The translations under genes were made by a program, and so were the position numbers. Shown in pieces: positions 32,057 through 43,757 of a stretch of 64,000 nt of DNA. The first letter of the stretch is position 1. Each line of letters begins with the position of its first letter. The DNA comes from Siderastrea radians (taxonomy: Eukaryota > Cnidaria > Anthozoa > Scleractinia > Rhizangiidae): positions 32,707,536 through 32,771,535 of the forward strand of contig OZ024897.1 in NCBI GenBank assembly GCA_964017195.1. The letters run 5' to 3'. Below the pieces are notes generated by a model. The model was not told where the DNA came from. It saw only the letters and a list, made by a program, of their open reading frames with translations, and made no database searches.

Positions 32057-35000
32057 CTATGTACCTAACAAATTGCAATTCGAAACGGGTTTCCACTTAG
32101 CCTCTAGCATCTTCACATTATTATACTTAGCAGCAATGTGACGTTCAGTTTCATATTTTCTTTTGACTAGTTTCTTATAGGAAGAGAAAAAAGGAAGGCT
32201 ATTATTCCTACGGCAGTTCCATAAATGTAGCTTACCTAAAACGATTAAATAGTTAAACAGAGGACATTTAGTATCTGTGACGCCAATTAAAATAGTCTTC
32301 AACTCGAGTTTCCTTTGTTCTTTGGCAATTGCGATCCAATAAGATTCAAATTTTTCCCAAAATGCACGTGAGTAAACACAATAAAAGAATAAATGATCGA
32401 TTGTTTCCGGACAAGTACTACAAAAAGTGCAAAGATCGCTTTGTATTACACCTATCTTAGCTAAGCGGGAATTTGTGAATAAAATGTCATTCAGTATTTT
32501 AAACTGAAAACATTGCACCTATGTTTCACAGATACAAGACCTTATTAATGAGAAAGCCTTTTTTGCTTCCCCATCATCAATAGAAAATTTTGATTTCAAC
32601 TTTATGAAGCCTCTGGACTCTGTCGCCTTACTGGATATAAGCAGCCCGTAAAAATCCCTAGACTTACTAAGTGCTGGATCAAGAATTCTGTCACCGATTT
32701 TAAATTGCAGTGATCTGACATGATCCCTATTAACTTCGCGGCTTCGAATTCTAAGATGACTTGGTACAGCGCAACGCACACCAGTCCAGGTCAGAAAGTT
32801 GGAATCCCTTAAACCATTTTGTTTTGCAAGGTTAAAGGACTCTGTGTTGCTCAAATCAAATTTTAAGTCGCTTAAGAGAACAATGTTTGCGCTATTATAA
32901 TTATTATAAAATATAGGTTTACCGTTTACTCTAATATTATGATTGTTCCAGATAATTGTTTCACGTAGACTTGCAAGGTCAAACCTAGAACGAAAATCTG
33001 ACCACCAATGTAACATCTCCTTATAGAATATTGGGGAAATGTTATAGTCGTTAATATTATAATCACAATAAAGAAACAATTCTTGAGCAAAAGGTTTTAG
33101 TAAATGTAATAAATAGGCTTTCCAGGGATAAGAGTTATCGCTTAAAAATCTTCCGATCCATGAAAGTCGGAGTGACATAATTGACGTTGCAAGATCAGTT
33201 ACCTTTAAGCCACCAAATTCGAAATCATTTTTACTGCTGTCCTGGCGATTTTATCAGGGCCCTTCCAAAGAAAATTATATATAATCGTTTGAAGAGCCTT
33301 TATGAACTCCAAAGGAGAAGGAAGAATTGACGAAATGTATAGAACTTTAGGAAGTAATAAACTCTTAATAATTGTGACTTTACCAAACAAGGAGAGGCCT
33401 CTCCAACTCCACAAGCGTATTTGAGATTTGATTCCTCTGAGCTTGTCATAGAAATTCTTCTGCACTGATTCTTCATTATTGTAGCTAAAGTGAACCCCTA
33501 ATGCTTTTACAGTTTTACACCATTTCAATGCTAGAGGTGTTTCGGTGTTATTACGGGAGGAACCAATCCACATTGCTTCGGTTTTTGTATAATTCACCTT
33601 TAGGCCAGAGCATTTTTCGAATTGATCAAGTAACTTAAAAAGGTATTGAGCAGATCTGATATCTGACACAAAAGCTGTTAAGTCATCTGCATATTGCACC
33701 ATTTTGAATTCTTTTGAATCTATTTTAATTCCTTTTATTTCTGAGCATGAGCGAATAGCGACTGCTAAAAGTTCCACAGCAATAATAAACAAATAAGGGG
33801 AAAGGGGGTCTCCCTGCCTTACACCTCGATTTATTTCAAAACTAGCTGAAAGTGTTCCATTGTTGATGATACAACTTGTTATGTTACTGTAAAAGGTTTC
33901 TATCCATCTTGTAAGACTGGGACCAAATCCAAAGACTTCTCAGCATTTGAACATAAAATTCCACTCCAGACTATCGAAAGCTTTCTCAAAATCTATAAAA
34001 AATAGCAATCCAGGAATATCATACGTTTTCGTGTAATCCATTATGTCCAGAATTGATCTTGCGGCTTCCCCTATGTAGCGACCTGAAACGTACCCAGTTT
34101 GATTGCTATGAATAATTTCCGGTAAAACTTTCACAATACGGGTCGCTATAACTTTGGACGCGATTTTGGCGTCGACGTTAGTTAAGGAGATTGGCCTCCA
34201 ATTTTCTAAGTAAGTCCTATCCTTATCCTGTTTCTCAATAAGAGTAATCACTGCTTGTCTCTGGGATGGGGACATTTCCTTCTTCATAAAAGCTTCATTA
34301 AAGGAATTAATCAAAGTATCACTAAGTAACGGCCAGAAAGTGTTATAAAATTCAATGGGTAACCCGTCATTGCCTGGCGTTTTTCCAGTTGGAAAAGTTT
34401 TGAGAACGTTCTGGCACTCTTCCGCAGTTATTCTACCTTCACATATTGTTCTTGACTCATGTGAAATACTGGGTAAATTTGGCCTATCAAAGAAAATCGA
34501 TGATTCTGCATTATCTAGATTAACATTTTTACTGCAATATAAATTCCTATAAAATTGGCGTTGTGAATCCATAATCATAAAGGGGTCAGTAGAAATTACA
34601 CCGCTAATGTGCAGCTTTCTTACGTGCTTTTTAACATGTTACGTTTCTCGAGATTTAAGAAATATTTACTATTTTTTTCACCGTGTTCGTGCCATCGAGC
34701 TCTTGCGCGTAGTATTATCCCTTCTACTTTGCCCTCGTACAGTGCTTCAAGATCCTGCTTGCATTTTTCTAGTTCTAAGCGCGTATTATTACAAGGATTT
34801 GTTTGAAACATTCGGGATGCCTCCTGATAACGTTTATTCAATTCCTCCTCTTGTTTACGTCGAATAGTAGCTATTTGTTTCGAGAATATGATGGAGTTTG
34901 ACCTTATATTAGACTTGACCCAATCCCACAAAAGTCTGGGATCATGTATATCTTTACCTGCATCCAGCCAGGTCGGTAAATTGTTTGTTATCATATGTTT

Positions 35001-35818
35001 ATAATTTTCATTTGCCAATAAAGAAGTGTTTAGTTTCCAGAAACCAGCTCCTCGTCCACTTGATTCGATTTCTTCAAGCTCTAGAAATATAGCGGAATGG
35101 TCTGTTTTGATCGAAGGTATGATATCGACCTTAGTTACCAAATCGTGTAATTTATCAGATATTAGCCAGTAATCTAGTCGGCAAAATACAAAAGGTGAAC
35201 AACGCCCCCAGGTAAAGCTTTGCAATGTTGGGTTTTTTAGGCGCCAAATGTCGTGTAAACTGAATTCATTTTGCAATTCATCTATGGAGTTAATTACATA
35301 TTTTCGAGGAATCGGTAGACCGCCTTTTTTGTCAAGTGTGATGTCAAGAGGCAATTAAAATCGCCACCAATAATAATGTTTTCTTCATTACCAAATTCAT
35401 CATTTCTTAACAATTTTGATAAATTACGATAAAATTTAACAGCTTCGGCGTCTTTGTTTGGACCATATATATTTGCAATTGTGTATATCTCATTGTTAAT
35501 AGCAGCTTTTATAACAATAAACCTGCCATCTGAACTTATTTCACTCAGTTGAATAGTAATGTTCAAACCATTCCTCATAAGAATTGCAACACCTCTAGCA
35601 TTTGTACTCCCGTGTGAAAATAAAACAGAAGCGCCCCACTCTTTTCACCACTAATCTTGTCGTTCTGCTGTGGAATGAGTTTCCTGTAAAAATATTAAAT
35701 CGGCTTTTTGCTTCCTACACCAGGAAAAAATTGCTCTGCGCTTGTGGAAGTTGCTAAGGCCTCTAACATTCAAGGAAAGCAATTTGATGCTTTCAGGCTT
35801 AGCTTTCGAGTTATGCAT
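32057..35818 (-). pseudogene. LINE ORF2: APE endonuclease and reverse transcriptase, decayed
   Basis: Endonuclease motifs: LLSLNVRGLSNFHKRRAIFS, LIFLQETHS, IYGPN, GGDFN, RLDYWLIS and TDHSAIF. RT motifs: TGKTPGNDGLPIEFY, ENWRPISLTNVDAKI, FIDFEKAFDSLEW and the catalytic MVQYADDLTAFV. C-terminus has a CTFCSTCPETIDHLFFYC zinc-like motif. Several frameshifts and stops (e.g. around 35650, 34600, 33930, 33200, 32520) break it into six open pieces, so this copy is inactive. Confidence 0.85.
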
Positions 35819-35846
35819 TTTTAATGCAAAAATAATTAAGCGTCAT

Positions 35847-36356
35847 CGATGGCTTGACGAGCAAGGCGTTCAACATTTTTCCACTGAAGGGGATGCTAAA
35901 GCCAGTGTGGTGGAACGATTTAACCGCACCTTGAAAGAACGTTTGTACCGTTATTTCACCGCCGCCAACACGTTGAAATTTGACGATGTGTTACCTGAGT
36001 TGGTGCAAGGCTATAATGCCACCCGTCATCGAAGTATTGGCATGGCCCCCCAAGACGTGACGCGGGACAACGAAGAAGCTGTGTGGAAACGATTGTACGG
36101 CAAACGTTTGAAAGACCAGAAAAAACCCAAATTCAAAGTAGGGGATCGTGTACGTCTCAACAAGATTCATCGTACGTTTGCCAAAGGGTATTTACCTGGT
36201 TGGACCGAAGAAGTGTTTGTGGTGCATCGTGTGGTCCCGGGACCCGTGACCACTTATAAGATTCGTGAATGGGATGACACCCCCGTCCAAGGCACGTTTT
36301 ATGCGGAGGATTTACAAAAAGTCCATGTGTCCGATGTGTTTCGGATTGAAAAGGTA
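35847..36356 (+). pseudogene. Polinton integrase, catalytic Glu and C-terminal DNA-binding part
   Basis: Continues the integrase after the LINE: catalytic Glu in KASVVERFNRTLKERLYRYF, then VQGYNATRHRSIGMAP, an SH3-like segment KFKVGDRVRLNKIHRTF and PGWTEEVFVV, and the first strand of a chromodomain (VFRIEKVL). Interrupted again at 36357 by a palindromic element; the remainder is at 40857. Confidence 0.85.
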
Positions 36357-36361
36357 CTTAA

Positions 36362-39300
36362 GAGCCATTTTCTGAGAATATCGAGAATCGAAAGACACTC
36401 ACAAAAAATCGAATTTTTTTTTATTTTGCCAAAACATCCCTTTGGGTAAGCTAATTCAAGAAAAAATAATCCAAAGTTCCAACGAGTTATTTAACGGACG
36501 AAAATTTAAAAAGTTCGAAAAATGCATAAAATGGCGGTTTTAGGGTCTCTAAACGGCTCAAATTCTCACTCAACTTTAGGAAGCCGGTGAGAGCGTCAAA
36601 AAGATTCTTTTAAAACGAAACAAACCACGAACATTATTTAACCTTTCTACTTTAAAACTGTGTAATACATTTACCAATGTTTGGTTTCGAACATTTTCAA
36701 GCGGCGTTTTTATCGAGCCGCTCTTAACCTTGTTTATCACAAGGTAAAATGAAGGCCAACTTCGGCCGCTTAAAACGGCATCTGGTATGTATCGTTCAAT
36801 GATTAAGACTACATAGAAAGAAAGCTCTGTCATTGTACTTTTCACCAGGAAAGTTACAGCTTTGGGAATCAAGTACTTCCCCGTCAGTAAATTTTTACTG
36901 TTTAGTGATCTGAGCGGGTAGAATTATATGCAAATTACAGATTTAATTCCTGGAATACTGCTAACAATTACAAAGGTCGTTTAAGATAGGCTCACCATTA
37001 GTTAAACATGCACACACAATGTTTTTCCTGATCTTTGAAAGAAAGTTCTGCTTTCTTGAGTCTTGCTGAGTCTTATTATGTTAAAACAAAGCAGATTTTC
37101 AACGGCATTTCACTGAACAAGACAGGAATCCACTTATTCAACTTAACCAAGATAACATCGAAAACACAGAGAAACGACGTACTATGCCGCCTACCTTGCC
37201 AACCGAAAACGCAACAATACAACAGAAAAACATTCCAAACTGTAAACAAACCAATTTTTTCAGTTTCCTGATTGAGCGAAGATATTTTAAACTCATCGCC
37301 TAGAGGAATACGCGGAAAGACAGGTGACCTCTGCACTGACCCGCACGTGTCACACCACACTAACAGAGAGAGTCACGTATTCGATTTCTGTTATGTGATT
37401 TGAGATAAAAACTTGGTGGAAAGTTAAAAAGAAAAAAAAACTTGCAACAGATAGCTAGTACTTTGTTGGATTACATGTTAGCACAAGCTCCACAAAGGAG
37501 TTTTTACGGTCACGACTCTCTCTATTAAGCGCGGTAATTTCGCAATGTACGTGCTGTTGTAATTTTTCTACTAATTTAATTACAGCTCATGAAATAAAAA
37601 AGATATTGCAGTAACTTGCATTCACAGTGTGTAAGTACTGATATATGGCGTCGTGTAGTTTTTCCATTCTTCTGGAGAGGGTTACTGCCTGTGGATTAAG
37701 CAGTTGTTATAACAACTGCTTAATCCACATGTTACCCAGGCCACGTTGAAGTTGTTTCCCTAAAAGAATGCACAAGACACATCTCCACATCTCGCGGCAT
37801 CTTCAATTGCACGGACTAAGTGCAGATAAAGCGGTTGACAGTGAATTCAAGTTGTTGTTAGCCCGAGCAGGTAATGTTAATGCATTTTGTTCTGGAATTA
37901 CTGTGTTCCATAATTTTGGCCACAGATGCTTCATAGCACTCGGCGTCCCTTAATCTGGGCTCTGCAGAGTCGCGCTACTCCTGTGCCCTCCGGCTACCGG
38001 GGATGGGGGGGGGGGGGAAGAGAAAGGCGCTTTTGATCAATGTTTGGGTGCAGGGTTGACGCTGCGGGTTTGACACCCCGGCCCTGTTTAGGACAGAAAA
38101 ACGAAATGGAATGTCGATCGTACTGACCATACCCGGTTGGGGAAGATGCGCATAAAATAATTTACGATGTTTAGGGTTTAGGGACAGAGACCAAAACCAT
38201 ATCCTGTCCAGCGGCACACCCTAGTATAGACCACATTAGGCAGTAACCCTCCCTTCCGGGGATGGGGGGGGGGAGGGAGAGTGCCGTGCTTAGCCTTAAC
38301 TCGCTCAACTGTAGCACAATATTCATCGACGATAGCACGATGTGATTATTGAACGTCCCCCGATGTAATCTTCCTTGGCAGCAGTTTGAGCGAGCGCGAC
38401 GCGGAAGCCACGCGGGCCCATGTGAGAACTCGCCCACATGATACGCTTTCTCGCTTTGCTATCTGGTTTTTGCGTCATGAGGTTGGAAGCCTACAGTTCA
38501 AAGTATATTTATCTTTGATTTTTGGTTATTTAGGCATTTTTTCAGTAGAAGAGTCTAAGCTTTCAACCCCATGACGCAAAAACCAAAAAGGGCTAGCTAA
38601 AATGGCAAACCGAGAAAAGGTATCATGTGGGCGAGTTCTCGCATGGGCCTGCGTGGCTCCCGCGTCTCGCTCGCTCGAACTGCTACCAGGAAGATTGCAT
38701 TGAAGTTCAATTTTCGGCGTCTGAAATTACATCGTGCTATCGTCATGCTAAACACGGCACCACCACCCCCTACCCTCCGCCCAGAAGGGAGGGTTACTCC
38801 ATTATGTGGACCATACTGGGGTTTGCCGCTAGACAGGATACGGTTTTTGGTCTCTGTCCCTAAGCATGGTATATAATTTTATGCCCGTCTTCCCCAACCG
38901 GGTATGGTCAGTACGATCGACATTCCATTTCGGTTTTCTGTCCTAAACAGGGCCAGGGTGTCAAACCCGCAGCGTCACCCCTACACCCAAACATTGTAAA
39001 AAAAAAATTAAATTAAATAAATACACTTTATTTCAGTATGGTGCATAATTACAGTCAAACTGTAGTCTCCCTTATGGCCCTACGTCCAGGTCGAATTGGA
39101 ATTTGGAAATGTTAGTTTTTATGGAGGGAGGAAAACCGGAGTACCCGGAGAAAAACCCTTGGAGCAAGGACAAGAACCAACAACAAACTCAACCCACATT
39201 TGACACCGGGACCGGGAATCGAACCCGGGCCATATTGGTGGAAGGCGAGTGCTCTCACCACTGCGCCATCCCTGCCACCCCCCTGGGCGCCCGTCGGTAC

Positions 39301-40856
39301 GGGAGTGGCGCGACTCTGCAGAACCTAGATTAAGGGACGCCGAGTGCCATGAAGTATCTGTGGCCAAAATTATAGAACACAGTAATTCCAGAACAAAATG
39401 CAATAACATTACCTGCTTGGGTTAACAACAACTTGAATTCACTGTCAACCGCTTTATCTGCACTTAGTCCGTGCAATTGAAGATGCCGCGAGATGTGTCT
39501 TGTGCATTCTTTTAGGGAAACAACTTCAACGTGGCCTGGGTAACAACTGCTTAATCCACAGACAGTAACCCTCTCCAGAAGAGTGGAAAAACTACACGAC
39601 GCCATATATCAGTACTTACACACTGTGAATGTAACTTACTGCAATATTTATTTTATTTCATGAGCTGTAATTAAATTAGTAGTAAAATAACAACAGCACG
39701 TACATTGCGAAATTACCGCGCTTAGTAGAGAGAGTCGTGACCGTAAAAACTCCTTTGTGGAGCTTGTGCTAACATGTAATCCAACAAAGTACTAGCTATC
39801 TGTTGCAAGTTATCTCAAATCACATAACAGAAATCGAATACGTGACTCTCTCTGTTAGTGTGGTGTGACACGTGCGGGTCAGTGCAGAGGTCACCTGTCT
39901 TTCCGCGTATTCCTCTAGGCGATGAGTTTAAAATATCTTCGCTCAATCAGGAAACTGAAAAAATTGGTTTGTTTACAGTTTGGAATGTTTTTCTGTTGTA
40001 TTGTTGCGTTTTCGGTTGGCAAGGTAGGCGGCATAGTACGTCGTTTCTCCGTGTTTTCGATGTTATCTTGGTTAAGTTGAATGAGTGGATTCCTGTCTTG
40101 TTCAGTGAAATGCCGTTAAAAATCTGCTTTGTTTTAACATAATAAGACTCAGCAAGACTCAAGAAAGCAGAACTTTCTTTCAAAGATCAGGAAAAACATT
40201 GTGTGTGCATGTTTAACTAATGGTGAGCCTATCTTAAACGACCTTTGTAATTGTTAGCAGTATTCCAGGAATTAAATCTGTAATTTGCATATAATTCTAC
40301 CCGCTCAGATCACTAAACAGTAAAAATTTACTGACGGGGAAGTACTTGATTCCCAAAGCTGTAACTTTCCTGGTGAAAAGTACAATGACAGAGCTTTCTT
40401 TCTATGTAGTCTTAATCATTGAACGATACATACCAGATGCCGTTTTAAGCGGCCGAAGTTGGCCTTCATTTTACCTTGTGATAAACAAGGTTAAGAGCGG
40501 CTCGATAAAAACGCCGCTTGAAAATGTTCGAAACCAAACATTGGTAAATGTATTACACAGTTTTAAAGTAGAAAGGTTAAATAATGTTCGTGGTTTGTTT
40601 CGTTTTAAAAGAATCTTTTTGACGCTCTCACCGGCTTCCTAAAGTTGAGTGAGAATTTGAGCCGTTTAGAGACCCTAAAACCGCCATTTTATGCATTTTT
40701 CGAACTTTTTAAATTTTCGTCCGTTAAATAACTCGTTGGAACTTTGGATTATTTTTTCTTGAATTAGCTTACCCAAAGGGATGTTTTGGCAAAATAAAAA
40801 AAAAATCGATTTTTTGTGAGTGTCTTTCGATTCTCCATATTCTCAGAAAATGGCTC
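36362..40856. mobile_element. 4.5-kb palindromic foldback element with TTAA target duplication
   Basis: Flanked by TTAA (36358-36361 and 40857-40860). Ends GAGCCATTTTCTGAGAATA and TATTCTCAGAAAATGGCTC are perfect inverted repeats, and nearly the whole element is one quasi-palindrome: 36362-38490 is the inverse of about 38555-40856, around a loop of roughly 60 bp. The right arm has an extra SINE at 39003-39290; the left arm has an extra small hairpin near 37695. No transposase is encoded; mobilisation in trans by a TTAA-specific (piggyBac-like) enzyme is inferred. Confidence 0.88.
39003..39290 (-). mobile_element. tRNA-derived SINE inside the foldback element
   Basis: Minus-strand sequence begins GGATGGCGCAGTGGTGAGAG (A box) and contains GGGTTCGATTCCCGG (B box), then the body shared with the SINE at 13490. 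Absent from the corresponding place in the left arm, so it inserted after the palindrome formed or spread. Confidence 0.85.
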
Positions 40857-41026
40857 TTAAGCGTCAAAAAGATCGATGGTTGGTCAAGTGGAAAGGGTGG
40901 CCGGACAAGTACAATAGTTGGATTACTAGCCAAGACGTGACGTCCCTTCGACCACCCCAGAAAAAGAAAGAGACAAGCCCACCCCAGAAAAACACAAGCC
41001 CACCCAAGAGACGACGACGTGACTAA
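40857..41026 (+). pseudogene. Polinton integrase, chromodomain C-terminus
   Basis: After the foldback element: RWLVKWKGWPDKYNSWI, the core of a chromodomain, then a proline- and lysine-rich tail PPQKKKETSPPQ ending KRRRRD before TAA (41024-41026). Chromodomains at integrase C-termini direct insertion to marked chromatin in chromoviruses and are usual in Polinton integrases. Confidence 0.85.
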
Positions 41027-41035
41027 TTGCCAGGC

Positions 41036-42076
41036 ATGACGTTCGTCCCCAACTCTTCGTTTTACGTGACGTTGATGAGTCATGCTAGTACCAAGGAGTT
41101 TCCTGAGAACAAGACCCATCATTTCAGAAACCGGTTGCCCAAACCCATCCGATTTATGGGACGAGGATGGATGGTGGGCATGGTGAGTTTGTCCTTACCC
41201 ACCATTCCCGTCGTGGGGGAAGATTTTGTCGGTAACGCCGAGCCTCTGCTGTACGTACGATGGCACGAACGGGTGTATGACAAAGACGATCAAGGGGACG
41301 ACGTGTGGTTCCATGAACGGCGCGAACTCACCCTAAGGGGTCAAGACATGAAAAAGGAGATGGCCTCGTCGACGGGATCGCAATTTTTTCATAAACTGGT
41401 GTATCGCTACGAGCAAGAACGTGCTAAACGAACCCAACCCAAAAACAAATGGACAGAGGACAATGGCCTCAAATTGTACCCGACCTTTGAATGGACCTCA
41501 GAAGGGGATTTGTTGTTGAATACCGCCAATGTGGATTACAAACGACAAGTGGCGCGCGTGTCATGGGGCAAAAGCTTGGCCCTGAAAATGGGATGGATCG
41601 AACAAGTGTCCCCCGGCCAGTATCGATTGGGCCCGAATCTCTTGCAAGAATTTCAAGGCATTTCCACCATTCCCATCCCGACGGATGTCCTCGATGCCAG
41701 CAAGAAACCCACCTTTTGGAAAGTGGATGGGGAGTATGTGGTGTTGAGTCTATCGTGCCCTTTGCGTTTTGTGAATTTGAACGACAAGTTTCGTCCCTCG
41801 TCGGAATTTCCCTCCACGCGTCCCTTGCACGTGTATTGTGATGTAGGTACCAGTAGCATGGTAGGCAATCGCATCACAGATCTCTTACGAGAAATCAAGT
41901 ACCACCCTCAGAACACCACCCACTTTGAACCTCGACATATTCAATATGTCCCGATACGCAATGAAGTGGTGGAAATCGTGGAAACGCAGATGGCCGAAAT
42001 CAATGGGGATCTGGCGCAATTTGGCGAAGGGCATACCCTCCTGACCCTGCACTTTAAAAGGGAAGTGGTGGTGTGA
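41036..42076 (+). CDS. Conserved Polinton structural-type protein, paralog 1
   Basis: 346 residues from ATG 41036, intact. Starts MTFVPNSSFYVTLMSHAST with a FPEN...RLPKPIRF...W.VGM.SLSLP pattern. Ends with a conserved block IQYVPIRNEVVEIVETQMAE and TLLTLHFKR. It is a paralog of the next gene (about 40% similar by eye, with shared SFYVTL, LALKMGW, MVGNR, TDLLREI and VPIRNEVVEI-type blocks). The family recurs in animal Polintons. A beta-rich capsid accessory such as a minor capsid/penton or fibre-base protein is possible from its place beside the capsid genes; that is inference. Confidence 0.6.
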   Translation: MTFVPNSSFYVTLMSHASTKEFPENKTHHFRNRLPKPIRFMGRGWMVGMVSLSLPTIPVVGEDFVGNAEPLLYVRWHERVYDKDDQGDDVWFHERRELTLRGQDMKKEMASSTGSQFFHKLVYRYEQERAKRTQPKNKWTEDNGLKLYPTFEWTSEGDLLLNTANVDYKRQVARVSWGKSLALKMGWIEQVSPGQYRLGPNLLQEFQGISTIPIPTDVLDASKKPTFWKVDGEYVVLSLSCPLRFVNLNDKFRPSSEFPSTRPLHVYCDVGTSSMVGNRITDLLREIKYHPQNTTHFEPRHIQYVPIRNEVVEIVETQMAEINGDLAQFGEGHTLLTLHFKREVVV

Positions 42077-42088
42077 AGAAAAAAGAAA

Positions 42089-43132
42089 ATGTCGTTCTAC
42101 GTGACGTTACCGAGTCATGCCAACCGACATGAATTTCCCAACAACCAAGCCAATGCGTTCAAGATTCGTTTACCTCAACCGTTACGGTTACAAGGGGGTG
42201 GATGGCAAGTGGGTTTGAGTGCCATTTCCTTACCGGATACGCATGTCAATTTGTACGACTTGGTGCAAAAAGATGGGTACGTGATGTGGACGTCCTGGGA
42301 CCAAACCTATCCCAAACCGGGTGGAAGCGTTGGGGAAACGGCCACGCGAGTAGGGACGGCTGAAACCCTCATCAATGACATTCAACATTTGGATTGGGTG
42401 GTGGATGGGGTGAGTTTCATGAAAGCGGCCATTACTCACTCGGAACAACGACGCAAGGAAACGGCGATTCAAGGGGGGACGTTTTTGAACGATCAAGGCA
42501 AACACACCTACGTCAAGTTTCGTTGGGAAGGGGACGATCTCATCATTGACAACACCAATGTCTGCCATTGCAGCACCGACACGCCGGGCCTGTCCCTCTA
42601 CACCAAGTTGGCTCTCAAAATGGGATGGTTACGTAAAATTAGCAGTGGGTTGATTTTGGGACCTAACTTACAACAAGAATTCATGGGCGATCAAATACCC
42701 AACATGACCAAGAACAGCGATTGGAACGATGTGGACGACGATCAACACAACCCGTTCTTTTGCACGGTGCGTTCGTTTTCACCGGATCATTTACAATTGA
42801 GTATGAGTTGTAGTTGGCGTTTCACCAACTTGAATGTGGCGTTTCGTGCCGTGGTGGGAGATCCCTCGCGATCGTTGCAAGTGTACTCCGACGTGGCAGG
42901 CAGTATGATGGTAGGCAATCGCGTGACCGATTTGTTGCGAGAAATCCAGTACAAGCGGGAAGGACGAGGCACCATGTACTTTGAACCGTTGCACATTCAA
43001 TACCTACCGCTTCGCAATGAAGTCGTGGAAATCATTCAAATTCAAGTGGCCGAAACGATTGGTACCGGAGGAGACTTGGTCAAGTTTGGCAAAGGCCATA
43101 CCATTGTGACGTTGCACTTCAAAAAGACATAA
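42089..43132 (+). CDS. Conserved Polinton structural-type protein, paralog 2
   Basis: 347 residues, intact, 12 bp after paralog 1. N-terminus MSFYVTLPSHANRHEFPNN and GGGWQVGLSAISLPDT; middle LALKMGWLRKISSGLILGP; C-terminus IQYLPLRNEVVEIIQIQVAE and GKGHTIVTLHF. Tandem duplication of the 41036 gene. Same tentative role. Confidence 0.6.
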   Translation: MSFYVTLPSHANRHEFPNNQANAFKIRLPQPLRLQGGGWQVGLSAISLPDTHVNLYDLVQKDGYVMWTSWDQTYPKPGGSVGETATRVGTAETLINDIQHLDWVVDGVSFMKAAITHSEQRRKETAIQGGTFLNDQGKHTYVKFRWEGDDLIIDNTNVCHCSTDTPGLSLYTKLALKMGWLRKISSGLILGPNLQQEFMGDQIPNMTKNSDWNDVDDDQHNPFFCTVRSFSPDHLQLSMSCSWRFTNLNVAFRAVVGDPSRSLQVYSDVAGSMMVGNRVTDLLREIQYKREGRGTMYFEPLHIQYLPLRNEVVEIIQIQVAETIGTGGDLVKFGKGHTIVTLHFKKT

Positions 43133-43164
43133 AAGGAAAACGCGTGTGACTTGAAAACAACAAG

Positions 43165-43362
43165 ATGCCAAAGACAAGAGTGCGTCGAAGAAGAAGAAGA
43201 AGAAGGCAACGAGGCGATCTCTTACCTCTGGCCGCTCTCGTGCCAGCCTTGATGGCTGTGGGGAAAGCCGCTGCGTTGGGAGCAGTGGGTGGTGCCGCGG
43301 GTTACGGTGGTAAAAAAGCCATGGAAGCGGCGACCACTCGGAAGAAAAAGAAAGGCAGATGA
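43165..43362 (+). CDS. pX/mu-like basic core peptide 1
   Basis: 65 residues: Arg-rich N-terminus (RVRRRRRRRRQRGD), then a hydrophobic LLPLAALVPALMAVGKAA with glycine-alanine stretch, then a Lys-rich end. This layout (poly-basic, then a GGFLP-like hydrophobic stretch) resembles the adenovirus pX/mu minor core protein and its Polinton/adintovirus counterparts, which condense DNA. A second, shorter relative is at 48467-48640. Confidence 0.65.
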   Translation: MPKTRVRRRRRRRRQRGDLLPLAALVPALMAVGKAAALGAVGGAAGYGGKKAMEAATTRKKKKGR

Positions 43363-43369
43363 GAGGGGG

Positions 43370-43378
43370 TATAAAAAG
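43370..43378 (+). promoter_or_regulatory. TATA box (TATAAAAAG)
   Basis: In the gap after the pX-like gene, 61 nt before the ATG at 43431. One of a series of similarly spaced TATA motifs. Confidence 0.55.
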
Positions 43379-43430
43379 AGAAAGGGGGTTACGTGAAGCA
43401 TAGACATTGGTGAAGAGTCAAGACGACACC

Positions 43431-43757
43431 ATGCGAGGGGGAAGTTTGACACGATTTCGTACGGACGAGTGGTATGATCAATATGGGAATGGTCTGATGA
43501 GGGAGGTCATGCGTGGCGGTTTCCAAGGCCTTAAAAGCACCCGGAATCCCTTGAAACTGCCTAGTAATATAAAGAGAGGATTGAATGCAGGCTTCACACG
43601 AGGTGTCAAACGCAAAGCCGAAGACGTCATTAAAAAGGAAATTACCAAACAAGCCAAGAAAGCCTTGAGTAATAAGAACGTGAAAGAAGCCGTGCGGGTG
43701 GCCAGTGCCTTATTTCCCAAACAAACCAAACGAGCGCGAGATATTTTTGGAGTGTAA
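43431..43757 (+). CDS. Unassigned basic 108-aa Polinton protein
   Basis: Starts MRGGSLTRFRTDEWYDQYGN, followed by a Lys/Ala helix (RKAEDVIKKEITKQAKKALS) and ends KRARDIFGV. Probably a DNA-associated or internal virion protein judged by charge and position; no family named. Its TAA overlaps the next ATG by one base, suggesting translation coupling or tightly packed genes. Confidence 0.6.
   Translation: MRGGSLTRFRTDEWYDQYGNGLMREVMRGGFQGLKSTRNPLKLPSNIKRGLNAGFTRGVKRKAEDVIKKEITKQAKKALSNKNVKEAVRVASALFPKQTKRARDIFGV

Larger units (their letters stand above)
31559..35846 (-). mobile_element. LINE (L1/Tx1-like) inserted in the integrase, with 3' extension
   Basis: Flanked by CGATGGCTT at 31550-31558 and 35847-35855. 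On the minus strand it begins at the start of ORF2, so ORF1 is missing. It ends with an internal A-rich tail (31883-31914), then 307 bp of extra sequence, then a terminal poly-A (31559-31575, T on plus). This two-tail structure fits 3' transduction of flanking DNA by read-through. Confidence 0.85.

Noticed and set aside
36576..40642. Identical 98-codon frames in both arms of the palindrome (36576-36872 minus, 40346-40642 plus)
   Set aside because: They are the same sequence by symmetry and lack recognisable domains, so they do not support a gene.
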